Assembly: GCF_002763455.1 (NCBI RefSeq)
Contig: NZ_NIXK01000006.1
Location: forward strand, 62,001-126,000
DNA: 64,000 bases
DNA from: Lentibacillus sediminis
Lineage (GTDB): Bacteria; Bacillota; Bacilli; Bacillales; Amphibacillaceae
Direction: 5' to 3'
In this document: one piece after another, positions 9,890 to 20,105 of the stretch
Position numbering within the stretch: position 1 is the first letter of the stretch
Layout of the letters: every line of letters starts with the position of its first letter
Made by a program: the position numbers and the translations under genes
The notes under the pieces: model-generated
Seen by the model: only the letters and a program-made list of their open reading frames with translations
What the model was told of the DNA's origin: nothing
Databases searched by the model: none

Positions 9890-10175
9890 AGATAAAACAA
9901 AAAACCCTTCCCATCCTAAATAAAAGGACGGAAAGGGTGTGCTTCCGTGGTACCACCTTTGTTTATAAGTTATTCGGCAAACTTATACACTTCATTGGTT
10001 GATAACGGTCTGTGACCGGCATTCTCCTACTGATTAACGTTTCAGAGAAGCTGTATCAAGGGCGACCTTCGGGAGTAACCGTTCCGGGAAAGTTTCAGCC
10101 GGTGCTTTCCCTCTCTGATCTGGCGGTATTGTCCTTACTCTTCCCTGTCATTACATTTGATTATTGATTACTATA
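9890..10175 (-). promoter_or_regulatory. T-box leader of valS
   Basis: On the minus strand the conserved T-box core AAGGTGGTACCACGGAAGC lies near 9940-9960. It is followed by a terminator stem (CCCTTTCCGTCC pairing with GGATGGGAAGGG, 9905-9937) and a T-run. The stem-I region upstream is GC-rich and foldable. A GTC triplet at 10064-10066 is a candidate valine specifier, but I did not confirm its register. By analogy, uncharged tRNA-Val pairs with the specifier and the antiterminator bulge, allowing read-through into valS. Confidence 0.92.
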
Positions 10176-10176
10176 C

Positions 10177-10205
10177 ATTTTATCCATATTCACGCGTGGC
10201 GTCAA
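10177..10205 (-). promoter_or_regulatory. sigma-A promoter of valS
   Basis: On the minus strand: TTGACG at 10205-10200, a 17-nt spacer, and TAAAAT at 10182-10177. It lies directly upstream of the T-box leader and is a good match to the vegetative consensus. Confidence 0.8.
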
Positions 10206-10286
10206 CTAATACTCCAGTTTTTGCACAAATGCCTGTATTCTATACATACAATAATGCAAATACATGTAAAAAAGAGGTGAGGCATT

Positions 10287-10475
10287 ATGGCACGTTATTA
10301 CCGGTATAAATTGCCGCCCTGGGCGAGAAACTGTATTTATGTAGCGGAAAAAGTAACCTTGCCGATCCTGATTTTCCAGCTGGTGCGAACCCTGTTTTTC
10401 CCGACAACTTTGGACGTTTTCCTGCTGGGGATTCTGGTCGGTGTGTTCATCGCCTTTTATCTGGAATGGATTTAG
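10287..10475 (+). CDS. small hydrophobic membrane protein, 62 aa
   Basis: I do not recognise a named family. It has a basic N-terminus (MARYYRYKLPPWARN), then two hydrophobic stretches at about residues 17-36 and 41-60, consistent with a two-span membrane peptide. AAGAGGTGAGG stands 4-8 nt before ATG 10287, a strong ribosome site that supports real translation. Its last 4 bases overlap the end of ysxE on the opposite strand, so the two genes converge with no terminator between them. It could share a function with the coat genes beyond it, but nothing shows this. Confidence 0.7.
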   Translation: MARYYRYKLPPWARNCIYVAEKVTLPILIFQLVRTLFFPTTLDVFLLGILVGVFIAFYLEWI

Positions 10476-11485
10476 CTTTCTGACTCATCAAAGGCAATCG
10501 CTTCATATTCGTCTTCCACATAACGGGAAAATTGCAACCCAAACCGCAGCTGGCGATATGCCTGCTGGAGACGGCTCACTTGCTGAACTTCTGGAGAACC
10601 CTGGGGGTCATTCACATAATGCCTTAGGATTTTCATATAATTGGCCGGGTTCAGCATATGAATGGTGAGCTGCTGCAGTTCCAGCGTGGTCAGCTCATTC
10701 TCCTGGTGGTAAACAGAAAATGATTCGACCAATTGATCCATCGGGTAATCATAATAGCGGACTTCCTGTTTAAAAAAATCGGCCAAATCCATAACCGGAC
10801 TGTCATAGCGGGCATTTTCCCAGTTGATCAGATAAGGAACTGACCCGCTCAAGGAATGGGACAGACGGGGATTGCCATGACAAAGGCTGTAGTTCCACCT
10901 GACTTCACCCTGCAGTTCATCCAGCAGCAGAGAGGTTCGCCGGGAAATTTCTCTGATGCTGAATTCCAAGTCCCGGTAATGGGTGCAGACGGATAGTTCG
11001 AATGGAGACATGTAGTGACGCTGTTCGAATTGCTCGACCACTGCCAGCAATTCCTTCCCGCTTTCTTCGCAAAAGGTCTGATATGTATGAAAGGATGCTT
11101 CCAATTTCCCGGTGTCAATTTCAAGTGTTTGCTTTGTCTGTGCATGCACCATGCCAAGGCTTTGATAAAAACCTTCGATTGCCGGGCGGTCCTTAAACCT
11201 GGCATTGCTTTCAATCCAGGGTGACAAATAGTAAATGGACTCTCCCATTTCCACATACAGGTTCCGCTGTTTTGTCAGGTAAACGGGAACAACGGAAGAC
11301 AGATGCCGGGAAAAGGCTTGATGGTATACCGCTTCCCAATCGTTGAGTGAGTCTTTTGACAAAAAGCTTTGTTTTAGGGCGTATTCCTGATGGACGTCCC
11401 GGATGCGGTACAGGCGAGGAGTTACTTCCTCGATATCAAGCGGCTGAACTGAGTAGGAGTTCAGTACTTTTTTCAGCATTTCCAT
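10472..11485 (-). CDS. ysxE: YsxE-like, CotS-family spore coat kinase-like protein
   Basis: A 337-aa phosphotransferase-fold (APH/CotS-like) protein. In B. subtilis YsxE is a spore-coat component encoded next to SpoVID. Kinase-like landmarks are degenerate: LCHGNPRLSHSL at the place of the catalytic HGD loop has Asn instead of the catalytic Asp, and LINWENARYDSPVMDLADF stands for the metal-binding IDWE loop. This suggests a structural rather than enzymatic role. ATG 11485 is chosen for its AGGTGGTG site; an extension to 11554 lacks one and starts in unrelated sequence. It lies 80 bp downstream of spoVID, the same order as in B. subtilis. Confidence 0.85.
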   Translation of the reverse strand: MEMLKKVLNSYSVQPLDIEEVTPRLYRIRDVHQEYALKQSFLSKDSLNDWEAVYHQAFSRHLSSVVPVYLTKQRNLYVEMGESIYYLSPWIESNARFKDRPAIEGFYQSLGMVHAQTKQTLEIDTGKLEASFHTYQTFCEESGKELLAVVEQFEQRHYMSPFELSVCTHYRDLEFSIREISRRTSLLLDELQGEVRWNYSLCHGNPRLSHSLSGSVPYLINWENARYDSPVMDLADFFKQEVRYYDYPMDQLVESFSVYHQENELTTLELQQLTIHMLNPANYMKILRHYVNDPQGSPEVQQVSRLQQAYRQLRFGLQFSRYVEDEYEAIAFDESES

Positions 11486-11565
11486 TGTATTCACCACCTG
11501 GCGTGAGAGATTTAGCTTAAAAAGGATAAAAAATAGACTCCCCTTGATGGACAAGGGGAACAGGA

Positions 11566-12582
11566 TCAGGAATTTTTAGCTGGAATACGCAGAAGCTGTC
11601 CTTCGGTAACATCATAGTCCTCTTCCAGCTGGTTTTGTTTGATAAGCTGCAATGCCGGAACCTGATAACGTTCGGCAATGGTATCAATGGTATCTTTGCT
11701 CTGGACAATGCAGAGCCGCATTTTTGAGTAGGAATCCTCCTCGGAACTCCGGAACATATCTGCCAGATAGCTGACATCTTCTGCCTGTGCTTCATCACGG
11801 CTTTCCGAGCTTTCCTCATAACTGCTGGATTCATCCGTTTCCAAGATGGCTTCTTCTTCATCACTCGAGGAGGATTCTTCCTCCTGGGACGATGATGAGC
11901 TGTCATCAAAGAACTCTTTTAACGATTGCGTTTGTTTGTATTTCCAGCGGTCTTTCTGCGCTTCTTCCTCTTCCGGCTCCATGGAAATGGCCGGAATATC
12001 AGGCGGCGCCGGTGTTTCTGCCAGCTCTGGGGGGGCAGGCTCCTGCTCTTCTTTCCAGTCAAATTCGAATGTATCTGCTTCGTTTCTCGCAAATGCTTCT
12101 TCTTCCTGCCCGTAATCTTCCGGCTCCACTGGTGTCTCCGCTGCACTATTGTCGATCCCATTAATTTCAATGGTCGAGTACAGCTTCAAATGATTCTCTG
12201 CAGGAATTTCATAGTCAAAGGATTCAATATTAACCGTTACGTTTTCAATATCGCTTACCCGATAGGCCGGTACGGAAATTTCCACAGGAAAGCGGTGGGC
12301 AAATTCCGCATAACCAGCTTCCTGATCGACCACACTCTCGACATAGCGGCGGGCATGAAAATCCTCAAACTCACCCGACGGAGATTCCTCTTCCTCGGAC
12401 GGCAGTTTCTGATACTCCCCGCGCAGTTCAATCACACCACGGATGGAAATGTAATCATTAAATGGCTGTATACCGATTTCCGGGTCGAGGGAAATCCCTC
12501 TGATTTCGCCAACTTCCTGTCCCTTTTCAAAGTAAAGTGATTCATTCAGCTCAAAACGGAACACTGATTGCTCAGCAGACAA
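11566..12582 (-). CDS. spoVID: SpoVID, spore coat morphogenetic protein
   Basis: SpoVID encases the forespore and recruits SafA and coat layers. The 338-aa protein has an N-terminal conserved beta-rich region (about residues 1-150), a very acidic Ser/Glu-rich middle (long Ser and Glu runs at about 215-260), and a C-terminal LysM domain (about 287-336, CIVQSKDTIDTIAERYQVP). It is shorter than the B. subtilis protein, mainly in the acidic region. The start is TTG at 12582 with GGGAGGAA seven bases upstream. Expression is expected from a sigma-E promoter, which I did not locate because repeat locus 1 fills the upstream gap. Confidence 0.9.
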   Translation of the reverse strand: MSAEQSVFRFELNESLYFEKGQEVGEIRGISLDPEIGIQPFNDYISIRGVIELRGEYQKLPSEEEESPSGEFEDFHARRYVESVVDQEAGYAEFAHRFPVEISVPAYRVSDIENVTVNIESFDYEIPAENHLKLYSTIEINGIDNSAAETPVEPEDYGQEEEAFARNEADTFEFDWKEEQEPAPPELAETPAPPDIPAISMEPEEEEAQKDRWKYKQTQSLKEFFDDSSSSSQEEESSSSDEEEAILETDESSSYEESSESRDEAQAEDVSYLADMFRSSEEDSYSKMRLCIVQSKDTIDTIAERYQVPALQLIKQNQLEEDYDVTEGQLLRIPAKNS

Positions 12583-12717
12583 GTGACTTCCTCCCTTCTA
12601 CAAGCATCTTCCATGTGCTTATACATCTAAATTATCTATATGAAGGGAGATTGGCGGATATGCGTGAACAACGAAAATCCTCATAGTTGATGAAAAATGT
12701 GCCACGGTCTCTGCCCC

Positions 12718-12899
12718 GACGCTGCGGAAATATCTGTGACAGAGCTAGTTGATGTTTAATATAACAAGCAACATCGTTAGCGGAGGAAATACCCCGAGAC
12801 TCCTGCGGGATGGTAAGCATAGGTGAGACCCCGCAGTGCGACAGCACGAGGAGGCTCACCAGCGCCCGCGGAAAGCGAGGGGTATTTCCGCAGCGGCAG
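12718..12899. repeat. palindromic repeat locus 1 (hemL-spoVID gap)
   Basis: One full forward unit of the window's main repeat family at 12779-12899. The outer stem is GCGG(AGG)AAATACCCC pairing with GGGGTATTTCCGC, with inner pairs GGTGAG/CTCACC and GTGC-GACA-GCAC. A degenerate half of an inverted unit (ACGCTGCGGAAATA) remains at 12718-12731. The unit stands in the 413-bp gap between hemL and spoVID. Confidence 0.85.
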
Positions 12900-12962
12900 G
12901 AGATGTCTCAGTTTATAGACTTTGTCTTAATAAACCTTTTTAAAAAAACTGCCATAAAACAA

Positions 12963-12989
12963 AGCCACCCTCGTCAAGCAAGGATGGCT
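12963..12989 (-). terminator. hemL operon terminator
   Basis: The minus-strand stem AGCCATCCT...AGGGTGGCT is followed by TTGTTTT. It lies just past the hemL stop codon and ends the hem operon. Confidence 0.75.
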
Positions 12990-12995
12990 AAACTG

Positions 12996-14285
12996 TTACT
13001 TTTCAATTTTTGAGAAAGCAGTATGAACAGCTTCAATTGTCCGAGTTATATCCTCATCACTGTGCGCGGTGGAGAGGAACAGTCCTTCAAACTGGGACGG
13101 GGGCAGGAAAATTCCTTCCTCTATCATCGCCCGGTAATATTGGGCGAAATAGTCAAGATTAGCACCCTGCGCCGTTTCGTAATTAATGACATCCTGATCA
13201 GTAAAGAAAACCCCAACCATCGAACCGGCACGATTGATGGTCAGCGGGATGTCATAAGCACGCGCTGAATCCCTGAACCCTTCTGTCAGCCGGTCCACTT
13301 TCTCATTGATCGCCTCATAGGACGCTTCATTCAGCGCATTCAAAGTTTCAAATCCTGCTGTCATCGCCAGCGGGTTCCCTGACAATGTGCCCGCCTGGTA
13401 AATCGTTCCGGTCGGGGCAACTTGCTCCATAATCTCCCGTTTGCCACCATACGCGCCGACAGGCAAACCGCCACCGATAACTTTGCCGAGACAAGTCAGG
13501 TCAGGTGTAACCCCAAAATGTCCCTGTGCACAGTTGTAACCGACACGGAAGCCGGTCATCACTTCGTCAAACACGAGCAGACTGCCATGCTCCTTTGTCA
13601 CCTGGCGCAAATCTTTCAGGAAGGATCCTTTCGGCGGAACCACTCCCATATTGCCAGAGACAGGTTCCACAATCACAGCTGCAATTTCTTCCCCGAATTG
13701 CTCAAACGCATAGCGTACACTTTCCATGTCATTATACGGTACAGTAATCGTGTGCTCTGCTACGGAACTCGGAACCCCGGGGCTGTCCGGCAGTCCCAAT
13801 GTAGCGACCCCGGAACCCGCTTTAATCAACAGGGAGTCGCCATGGCCATGGTAATTCCCCTCAAATTTTAAGATTTTATCCCGGCCCGTATAGCCTCTTG
13901 CCAGCCTTAAGGCACTCATCGTTGCCTCCGTACCTGAATTCACCATCCGCACCATTTCTATCGACGGCACGCGGTCGATAACCAGACGGGCCAAGTCATT
14001 TTCTAAATGTGTTGGGGCGCCAAAGCTTGTCCCTTTGGCAGCCGTCTCTTGCAGCCGCTCAACAACACGCTCATCGGCATGGCCCAAAATCAGCGGCCCC
14101 CAGCTTAGTACATAATCAATGTACTCATTTCCGTCAATGTCCTTTATCTTGGATCCATGCCCGGACTCCATAAACAGCGGCGTCATTCCCACCGATTTAA
14201 ATGCACGCACAGGGGAATTTACCCCGCCTGGCATTAAATTGACTGCCTCTTTATACGCATCCGCTGAATTAGCAAAATTTCCCAT
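12996..14285 (-). CDS. hemL: HemL, glutamate-1-semialdehyde 2,1-aminomutase
   Basis: PLP enzyme converting glutamate-1-semialdehyde into 5-aminolevulinate, the second step of the C5 heme route started by HemA. It is 429 aa. Signatures are [16 protein letters not shown] near the N-terminus, the PLP-site [10 protein letters not shown] near residue 245, and the Schiff-base lysine in [17 protein letters not shown] near 265. ATG 14285 is preferred: AGGGTG lies 6 nt upstream, whereas the in-frame GTG at 14294 overlaps that site. It is the last gene of the hemAXCDBL operon, 26 bp after hemB. Confidence 0.97.
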   Translation of the reverse strand: MGNFANSADAYKEAVNLMPGGVNSPVRAFKSVGMTPLFMESGHGSKIKDIDGNEYIDYVLSWGPLILGHADERVVERLQETAAKGTSFGAPTHLENDLARLVIDRVPSIEMVRMVNSGTEATMSALRLARGYTGRDKILKFEGNYHGHGDSLLIKAGSGVATLGLPDSPGVPSSVAEHTITVPYNDMESVRYAFEQFGEEIAAVIVEPVSGNMGVVPPKGSFLKDLRQVTKEHGSLLVFDEVMTGFRVGYNCAQGHFGVTPDLTCLGKVIGGGLPVGAYGGKREIMEQVAPTGTIYQAGTLSGNPLAMTAGFETLNALNEASYEAINEKVDRLTEGFRDSARAYDIPLTINRAGSMVGVFFTDQDVINYETAQGANLDYFAQYYRAMIEEGIFLPPSQFEGLFLSTAHSDEDITRTIEAVHTAFSKIEK

Positions 14286-14311
14286 TTCTATCACCCTAAC
14301 GAAAGATATTG

Positions 14312-16057
14312 TTACTCTTCATTCAACCATTTCGCAACGTCTTTTGCAAAATATGTGATAATCAGATCGGCGCCTGCACGTTTCATGGACGTGAGTTTTT
14401 CCATCACGATTTCTTTCTCATTGATCCAACCCTGCATGGCAGCAGCTTTAATCATGGAATATTCGCCGCTGACATTATAGGCGACGACAGGCACGTTAAA
14501 GCGATCCCTTACTTCACGGACAATGTCCAAATAGGAAAGCGCCGGCTTCACAATCAGAAAGTCGGCTCCCTCTTCCACATCAGAGGATGCTTCTCTCAAC
14601 GCTTCCAGCCGGTTTGCCGGATCCATCTGATAGGTCTTGCGGTCACCGAACTGCGGGGTGGAGTCGGCCGCATCCCGGAATGGTCCGTAAAAGGCAGAGG
14701 AATATTTCACCGCATAGGACATAATCGGTATGTTGTGAAAGCCCGCTTCATCAAGTGCCTGACGAATGACCGTTACAAATCCGTCCATCATATTGGATGG
14801 TGCAATAATATCTGCGCCTGCTTTAGCCTGTGATACCGCTGTTTTGGCCAGCAGTTTCAGGGATTCGTCGTTGTCAACATCATGGTTATGAATGACGCCG
14901 CAATGTCCATGGGAGGTGTACTCGCAAAGACAAGTATCCGCCACCACGAGCATATCCGGGTACATCTGTTTAATCACCCGGGTTGCTTCCTGTACAATCC
15001 CGCTATCCACAAAGGCACCGGTGCCCTCTTCATCTTTTTCATTCGGCACACCAAACAGCATCATTGCCCGGATGCCGAGTGAGTAAATTTCCTTTAGTTC
15101 CTCGTGTAGCAGATCAAGCGACACCTGGTACACCCCAGGCATTGATGGCACTTCATTGCGGATATTTTCTCCTTCGATAATAAAAATAGGATAAATCAGA
15201 TCCGCTGTCCGCAAATGATTTTCCCGTACAAGCGAACGCATCGAAGCAGACGATCTCAGCCTGCGATGACGCTTAAATTGCTGATTGATTTCCATATATA
15301 TCTGCCCTTTCGTCGTAATATCCTTATCTATTAATCCAAGCATACCATCAAGGGAAAACTCTTCCGGCATCAAGACAGAGTGAAAGCCCAGCTCTATTGC
15401 CCGCTGTCCGGTTGTTGTACCAATACAAACCGCGGGAAGGCCCCGCTCCTCCGTGTAAGCAGCAAAAGCTTCCGCAGCGGACGGGCTGGCAAATGTGAGG
15501 TAATCGATTCCTTCTTGCAGCTTCTCCCGGAGCTTTTTAGCATTCGCATGATACGGCGCTGTCTCATATACTTCGATGGTATCAAAGTCCACATGATGTT
15601 TTGTGAAAAATTCCGGCAACACCTCCCGCGAGAGGTTTCCGCGCACTAGCAAAACCGGCTCCTCACCTGCATGCTTCGGGTAAAATTCATTAGCCATTAC
15701 CGCTGCGCTGTATTCGGAGGGAACAAAATCTGCCTTCAGTCCATACGGATTCAAGGCTGCTTTTGTTTTCGGTCCGACAGTGGCAATCTTGAGACGACTA
15801 AAATCTTTCGGTTCCATGCCCTGTTTCACCGCCAGACGGAAAAAACATTCCACCCCATTGGCACTCGTGAAAAACACCCATTTATAATCGAGAAAGCTGG
15901 TAAAGTCCTGCTTCAGGGCAGATGGATTACAGGAGATCCGCAAAAGCGGAACAGAAACCGGTACACCGCCCTCTGTTTCTACCATCTCCGCAAAACGCTT
16001 TCCCTGCTGTTCCTCCCGCGTAATTAGGATTTTCTTTTCCTCTAACGTGCCGGACAT
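14312..16057 (-). CDS. hemDB: HemD-HemB fusion: uroporphyrinogen-III synthase plus porphobilinogen synthase
   Basis: One 581-codon frame covers two enzymes that are separate in B. subtilis. Residues 1 to about 240 are HemD (uroporphyrinogen-III synthase: [31 protein letters not shown]). From about residue 255, [16 protein letters not shown] begins a complete HemB (porphobilinogen synthase), with the zinc-site region [16 protein letters not shown] and the Schiff-base lysines in SYAVKYSS and [10 protein letters not shown]. The ATG overlaps the hemC stop as TAATG, with GAGGAG inside hemC. An internal ATG at 15295 with AAAGGGCAG upstream could still give free HemB (327 aa). Both other frames have stops just before it, so a one-base indel or sequencing error in the 3' end of hemD is an alternative to a true fusion. 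Confidence 0.9.
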   Translation of the reverse strand: MSGTLEEKKILITREEQQGKRFAEMVETEGGVPVSVPLLRISCNPSALKQDFTSFLDYKWVFFTSANGVECFFRLAVKQGMEPKDFSRLKIATVGPKTKAALNPYGLKADFVPSEYSAAVMANEFYPKHAGEEPVLLVRGNLSREVLPEFFTKHHVDFDTIEVYETAPYHANAKKLREKLQEGIDYLTFASPSAAEAFAAYTEERGLPAVCIGTTTGQRAIELGFHSVLMPEEFSLDGMLGLIDKDITTKGQIYMEINQQFKRHRRLRSSASMRSLVRENHLRTADLIYPIFIIEGENIRNEVPSMPGVYQVSLDLLHEELKEIYSLGIRAMMLFGVPNEKDEEGTGAFVDSGIVQEATRVIKQMYPDMLVVADTCLCEYTSHGHCGVIHNHDVDNDESLKLLAKTAVSQAKAGADIIAPSNMMDGFVTVIRQALDEAGFHNIPIMSYAVKYSSAFYGPFRDAADSTPQFGDRKTYQMDPANRLEALREASSDVEEGADFLIVKPALSYLDIVREVRDRFNVPVVAYNVSGEYSMIKAAAMQGWINEKEIVMEKLTSMKRAGADLIITYFAKDVAKWLNEE

Positions 16058-16986
16058 TACTGGTCAAGCTCCTCTTTTACCTGGTCCACAATTTCTTTTG
16101 CTCCCTGCGAGATTAACTTATCGGCCGCTTCCTTTCCAACAGCTTCCGGATCAGTGCCGCTTACCGTTTCTTTCAAAATAGTTTTCCCGTCCGGCGTCCC
16201 GACAAGGGCAGTCAGTACTATGTTCTCCTTGTCCAAATAGGCATAGCCGCCAATTGGCACCTGACATCCGCCTTCCAAAAGATGCAGGAATGTACGCTCT
16301 GCTGTAACCGTTCGCGTTGTATAAGCATCATTAATTCTCGCCAGGATTTCGTGCAATTCTGTATCATCTTCCCGGCTCTCAATTGCTAATGCTCCCTGTC
16401 CGACAGCAGGCACACAAACATCCGGCTCCAGGTATTCAGTTATCCGCTCTTCACTGAGACCAACCCGTTTCAAGCCGGAAACAGCCAGGATGATCGCATC
16501 ATAATTTTCTTCTTCCAGCTTTCTGATACGGGTTTCAATATTTCCCCGGATCCACTGAATCTTCACATCCGGCCGTTCTGCAAGAATCTGGGCGGACCGG
16601 CGCAGACTGCTTGTTCCAACGATGGCACCTGACGGCAAATCTTTCAGAGGTGTATTATTCTTGGCAATGTAGGCGTCACGGTGATCCTCTCTTACCGGGA
16701 TCGTGGAAATTACCAGCCCCTCCGGCATCTCGGACGGCATATCTTTCATGCTGTGGACGGCAAAATCAATTTCCTTGTCATACATCGCCTGCTCAATTTC
16801 TTTGACGAATAAGCCCTTGCCGCCAACCTTAGAGAGGGTGACATCCAGGATGCGGTCTCCCTTGGTTACGATTTTTTTTATTTCAAACTCATTCTCGACG
16901 CCTGCTTCTTTCAATTTCTCCACCACCCATTCCGTCTGGGTCATGGCCAGATTGCTTTTCCGTGAACCGATAACAAATTTCCGCAT
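16057..16986 (-). CDS. hemC: HemC, hydroxymethylbilane synthase
   Basis: Porphobilinogen deaminase of 309 aa, polymerising four porphobilinogens onto a dipyrromethane cofactor. [12 protein letters not shown] is at the N-terminus, the catalytic-Asp and substrate region [11 protein letters not shown] near 80-90, the arginine loop [10 protein letters not shown] near 125-135, and the cofactor cysteine in [10 protein letters not shown] near 240. Two ATGs stand in a row; the second (16986) is best spaced from AGGAGG. It is coupled to hemD by a TAATG overlap. Upstream, where hemX would normally be nearly contiguous, a 616-bp gap is filled by repeat locus 2. Confidence 0.97.
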   Translation of the reverse strand: MRKFVIGSRKSNLAMTQTEWVVEKLKEAGVENEFEIKKIVTKGDRILDVTLSKVGGKGLFVKEIEQAMYDKEIDFAVHSMKDMPSEMPEGLVISTIPVREDHRDAYIAKNNTPLKDLPSGAIVGTSSLRRSAQILAERPDVKIQWIRGNIETRIRKLEEENYDAIILAVSGLKRVGLSEERITEYLEPDVCVPAVGQGALAIESREDDTELHEILARINDAYTTRTVTAERTFLHLLEGGCQVPIGGYAYLDKENIVLTALVGTPDGKTILKETVSGTDPEAVGKEAADKLISQGAKEIVDQVKEELDQ

Positions 16987-17092
16987 CATTTTCCTCCTAT
17001 TTATTTTCTTTTGTTAAAACTGTATTTTTAAAAGAATGTTCTTTTTTCACAATATATTTATACTACGACGTAAATCAGTGGGTTTCATGATC

Positions 17093-17545
17093 GCCGCTGC
17101 GGAAATATACTACGCGCACCTTAGGGTGGCTGGTGAGCCCCCTTGTGCTGTCGCACGCGGGTCTCACCGAGGCCATTCCTCCCGCAGGAGTCTCCGTATA
17201 TTTCCTCCGCTGACTGATGTGGTTTGCGACTCTACTGCTGTTTAAATCAACCCTACTTTTGATAGTTGATTTCTGTTACAGGCAGTGGCTTTCCGCAAGC
17301 ACGGTTTAAAAGTGCTTCCTGCTCAGGTTTAGACACGTGCTTCCCCGTAGGAGTCGACTGCCGTCAGCCCCAATCAACCAACAGAGTGGATAGCTATTGA
17401 TTGCTTTTAAAACGCACACCATTAGCGGAGGAAATACCCCGAGACTCCTGCGGGATGAAAAGCATAGGGGAGACCCCGCAGCGCGACAGCGCGAGGAGGC
17501 TCGGCAGCTTCCCGCGGAAAGCGAGGGGTATTTCCGCAGCGGCAG
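17093..17545. repeat. palindromic repeat locus 2, inside the hem operon
   Basis: Two units of the main family in opposite orientation: inverted at 17093-17212 (stem AAATATAC/GTATATTT) and forward at 17424-17545 (stem AAATACCCC/GGGGTATTT). Between them, about 17280-17380, is a third degenerate piece ending GTAGGAGTCGACTGCCGTCA, also found at loci 4 and 5. The whole locus lies between hemX and hemC, genes normally co-transcribed. The 616-bp gap 16987-17602 has no credible gene. Confidence 0.88.
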
Positions 17546-17602
17546 GGTAAAATGCATTTTCCTTCAACTCCGAAACAAATAAGCTTACAAAGAGAACCTT
17601 CA

Positions 17603-18421
17603 TTAAAAATGAAAATTCGATAATACACTAAACAAAAAGAAATTAATCAACAATATTAAAAAGGCGGCAGTATTATAAAGCGCCAGCGTCTTTCCCTGGT
17701 ATCCTTTCAGCACACGCAGAATCAGATAAAAACAATACACAGCCAATACCAGAATCGAGCCGATCGTCTTCAAATCCAGCCAGTAGAATTCCGCGCCGGT
17801 AACATATGCCCAGACCACACCAAGAACAATACTCAATAAGAGCAGCGGCACACCGAGCGTGACAGCCAGAAAGGAAAAGCCATCCAGCTGCTTCAGATCC
17901 CCGAGGCGCCACATCCATTTTAATCCCCTTTTTTCCTTTAAAAAGCGATACTGGATCACATACATCAGGGAAAACAAAAAGGACAAGGTAAAAAAACCGT
18001 AAGAGACAATTGCCAGGACGATATGCGTAATCAGAACTTCATGAACAAGCTGAATTCCGCTCGCGGCCATCTGAAATTGCGCGATCGTTAAAATGTATAA
18101 AAGAAGCAGAAAAAAACCAAACAGATTAATAAAAAATACAATAAATTGCACGTTAAACAGCTTGTTGATAATCAGCGAGAGCGTAATCAGCACCCAGGCA
18201 TACAGGAACAAACTGTCATTTAAATTGGCGATCGGGAAACTGTTCTCAATAAATATCTGATCAATAAAAAGTATGGTTTGAATCACCCAAACCATACAAA
18301 GCAACCAGAAAGCAACCCGATTTGCCTTCTGGTTGGTCTGAATAAAATCAATAAAATAGCCAAGCAGACTGACACCGTAAAGGATCAGTGTGAATTCGGA
18401 AAGCCATTTCAATTCAAACAT
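17603..18421 (-). CDS. hemX: HemX, CcsA-like membrane protein
   Basis: 272-aa polytopic membrane protein of the cytochrome c assembly (CcsA/CcmC-like) superfamily, with about eight hydrophobic spans spread over the whole length. In B. subtilis HemX lowers the cellular level of HemA. Motifs include FELKWLSEFTLILYGVSLLG at the start and the aromatic WVIQTILF span. It lies between hemA (123 bp upstream) and hemC and is transcribed with them. The gap to hemA carries a weak GC-rich hairpin (about 18515-18540) that might tune the distal genes. Confidence 0.9.
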   Translation of the reverse strand: MFELKWLSEFTLILYGVSLLGYFIDFIQTNQKANRVAFWLLCMVWVIQTILFIDQIFIENSFPIANLNDSLFLYAWVLITLSLIINKLFNVQFIVFFINLFGFFLLLLYILTIAQFQMAASGIQLVHEVLITHIVLAIVSYGFFTLSFLFSLMYVIQYRFLKEKRGLKWMWRLGDLKQLDGFSFLAVTLGVPLLLLSIVLGVVWAYVTGAEFYWLDLKTIGSILVLAVYCFYLILRVLKGYQGKTLALYNTAAFLILLINFFLFSVLSNFHF

Positions 18422-18543
18422 CCCGAAAATCCTCTCCCACTAGCATACTGGTTTATTTTTTCGATCAGGAAAGGGTCATCGCAGGTAAACCCTGCAAACC
18501 GCAAAAGAGCGCCCTCCTCAAGAGTAGACGAGGGAGGCTATAA

Positions 18544-19893
18544 TCAGCCTGTCAGGGCGCTTTTGCTTTTGGTTTTCAATTTTGTCAGGGACTCATTGTC
18601 TGCCTGTTTTTCCAGTTCCGCTTTCACTTCTTCATCAATGCCGAAAATATCGACAAACAGCCGGAGTGCTTCATCGGGTTTCTTCCCGGCAGCCAGCTCT
18701 TTCGCCTGAGTGACCGGTTCTTTCAGCAGCTGATTGATGATGCTTTTCGTATGCTTGTTCAATACCTTCTTCTCACGCTCGGTTAAATCCGGCATCTTCC
18801 GCTCAATGCTCTTCATCGTCTCCCCCTGAATCGCCAGTGCTTTTTGCCGCAGTGCGGAAATAACCGGCACGACGCCAAGTGTCTTCAGCCATTCATTATA
18901 GGAAACAATCTCGCCCTCTATCATCAATTCAATTTCCTCAGCTGCCGCTTTTCTCGACTCCAGATTTTCATCGACAATATGCTGCAGATCATCAATGTCA
19001 TAAAGAAAAACATTTTCCAGACTGGCGATTTCCGGATCCATATCCCGGGGGACCGCAATATCCACAAGGAAAAGCGGGCGACCCTTCCTTTTTTTCTGCA
19101 GCTGCTCGGCCACATCTCTGGTCAAAACAGCTTCCTTCGAGCCGGTAGAGCTAATCAGGATATCCGCATTCTCGAGCACTTCCAGCAAGTCATCCATCGG
19201 CGCCGCTTTCGCATCAAATTGCGCAGCCAGCTTTTCCGCCTTTTCAAATGTGCGGTTAATGACGGTAATCTCTGTGGCTCCAGATCCCTGCAGATTTTTC
19301 ACAGCCAACTCGCCCATTTTTCCGGCACCGAGAATCACTGTCCGCTTATTCTGCAGATCTCCAAAGATTTTCTTTGCCAACTCCACCGCTGCATAGCTGA
19401 TGGAAACAGCATGGGTACCAATCGCCGTATTCTTATGAACTTTTTTTCCAAATGTGACCGCCTGTTTGAATAGTTCATTGAAAAGCGTTCCTGTGGTGTT
19501 TTGATTCTGGGCAGACAAAAATGCCTGCTTCATCTGGCCAAGGATCTGTGTTTCCCCAAGCACCATGGAATCCAGTCCGCTAGTCACACGAAATAGGTGC
19601 TCGAGCGCTCCATCTTCTTCCGTGATCCGCAAATAAGGGGAAAATTCCTCTTTGTCCAGCTGAAACCAGTCAGCCAAAAATTGCTTAATGTAATAACGGC
19701 CGGTGTGAAGCTGATCCACCACGGCATAAATTTCTGTCCGATTGCATGTAGAAATCATGACATTCTCAAGGATGCTTTTGCGCTGCTTGAGTTCGTTCAT
19801 TGCTTCGGGCAGCGTTTCCTCAGAAAATGCGAGCTTTTCCCTAATATCAACAGGGGCTGTTTTGTAGTTAAATCCAACCTTCAGTATATGCAC
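18544..19893 (-). CDS. hemA: HemA, glutamyl-tRNA reductase
   Basis: NADPH-dependent reductase making glutamate-1-semialdehyde from Glu-tRNA, the committed step of C5 tetrapyrrole synthesis. It is 449 aa. The catalytic cysteine is C50 in [15 protein letters not shown], the substrate-binding [15 protein letters not shown] follows near 105-120, the Rossmann GAGKMGELA near 190, and the C-terminal dimerisation helix ends the protein. GTG 19893 gives [10 protein letters not shown] as in homologues, with GGGGGT 7 nt upstream; a TTG at 19908 lacks a site. It heads the hem operon. I looked for a PerR-type box upstream and found none I trust. Confidence 0.96.
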   Translation of the reverse strand: MHILKVGFNYKTAPVDIREKLAFSEETLPEAMNELKQRKSILENVMISTCNRTEIYAVVDQLHTGRYYIKQFLADWFQLDKEEFSPYLRITEEDGALEHLFRVTSGLDSMVLGETQILGQMKQAFLSAQNQNTTGTLFNELFKQAVTFGKKVHKNTAIGTHAVSISYAAVELAKKIFGDLQNKRTVILGAGKMGELAVKNLQGSGATEITVINRTFEKAEKLAAQFDAKAAPMDDLLEVLENADILISSTGSKEAVLTRDVAEQLQKKRKGRPLFLVDIAVPRDMDPEIASLENVFLYDIDDLQHIVDENLESRKAAAEEIELMIEGEIVSYNEWLKTLGVVPVISALRQKALAIQGETMKSIERKMPDLTEREKKVLNKHTKSIINQLLKEPVTQAKELAAGKKPDEALRLFVDIFGIDEEVKAELEKQADNESLTKLKTKSKSALTG

Positions 19894-20105
19894 ATCATCT
19901 ACCCCCAAATTACGTAACAGCTGTCAATTTTAGCACGTTTCCTTTTTATTTTACCATATCTGTCCGGACATTATTTTTGAAAATGTGAACAGAATCTGAA
20001 ACAATATAATAGGTTTTCACGTATTTATTATATCAACTCGAATGTACTTTATCATATCAAAATAGAAGAAGCAAGAAATCGGGGTTTGAAGAGGGAGGAA
20101 CCGCA

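Noticed and set aside
17306-17628. Several 60-80-aa frames across repeat locus 2 (and equivalents at loci 3, 6 and 8)
   Set aside because: They read through the palindromic units (recurring LRKYPSLSAGS / GVSPMLFIPQESRGISS peptides) with no conserved start or ribosome site; repeat-derived.
19910-20040. PerR or other operator before hemA
   Set aside because: AT-rich near-palindromes such as CTATTATATTG exist, but none matches a PerR box well and promoter elements cannot be fixed.
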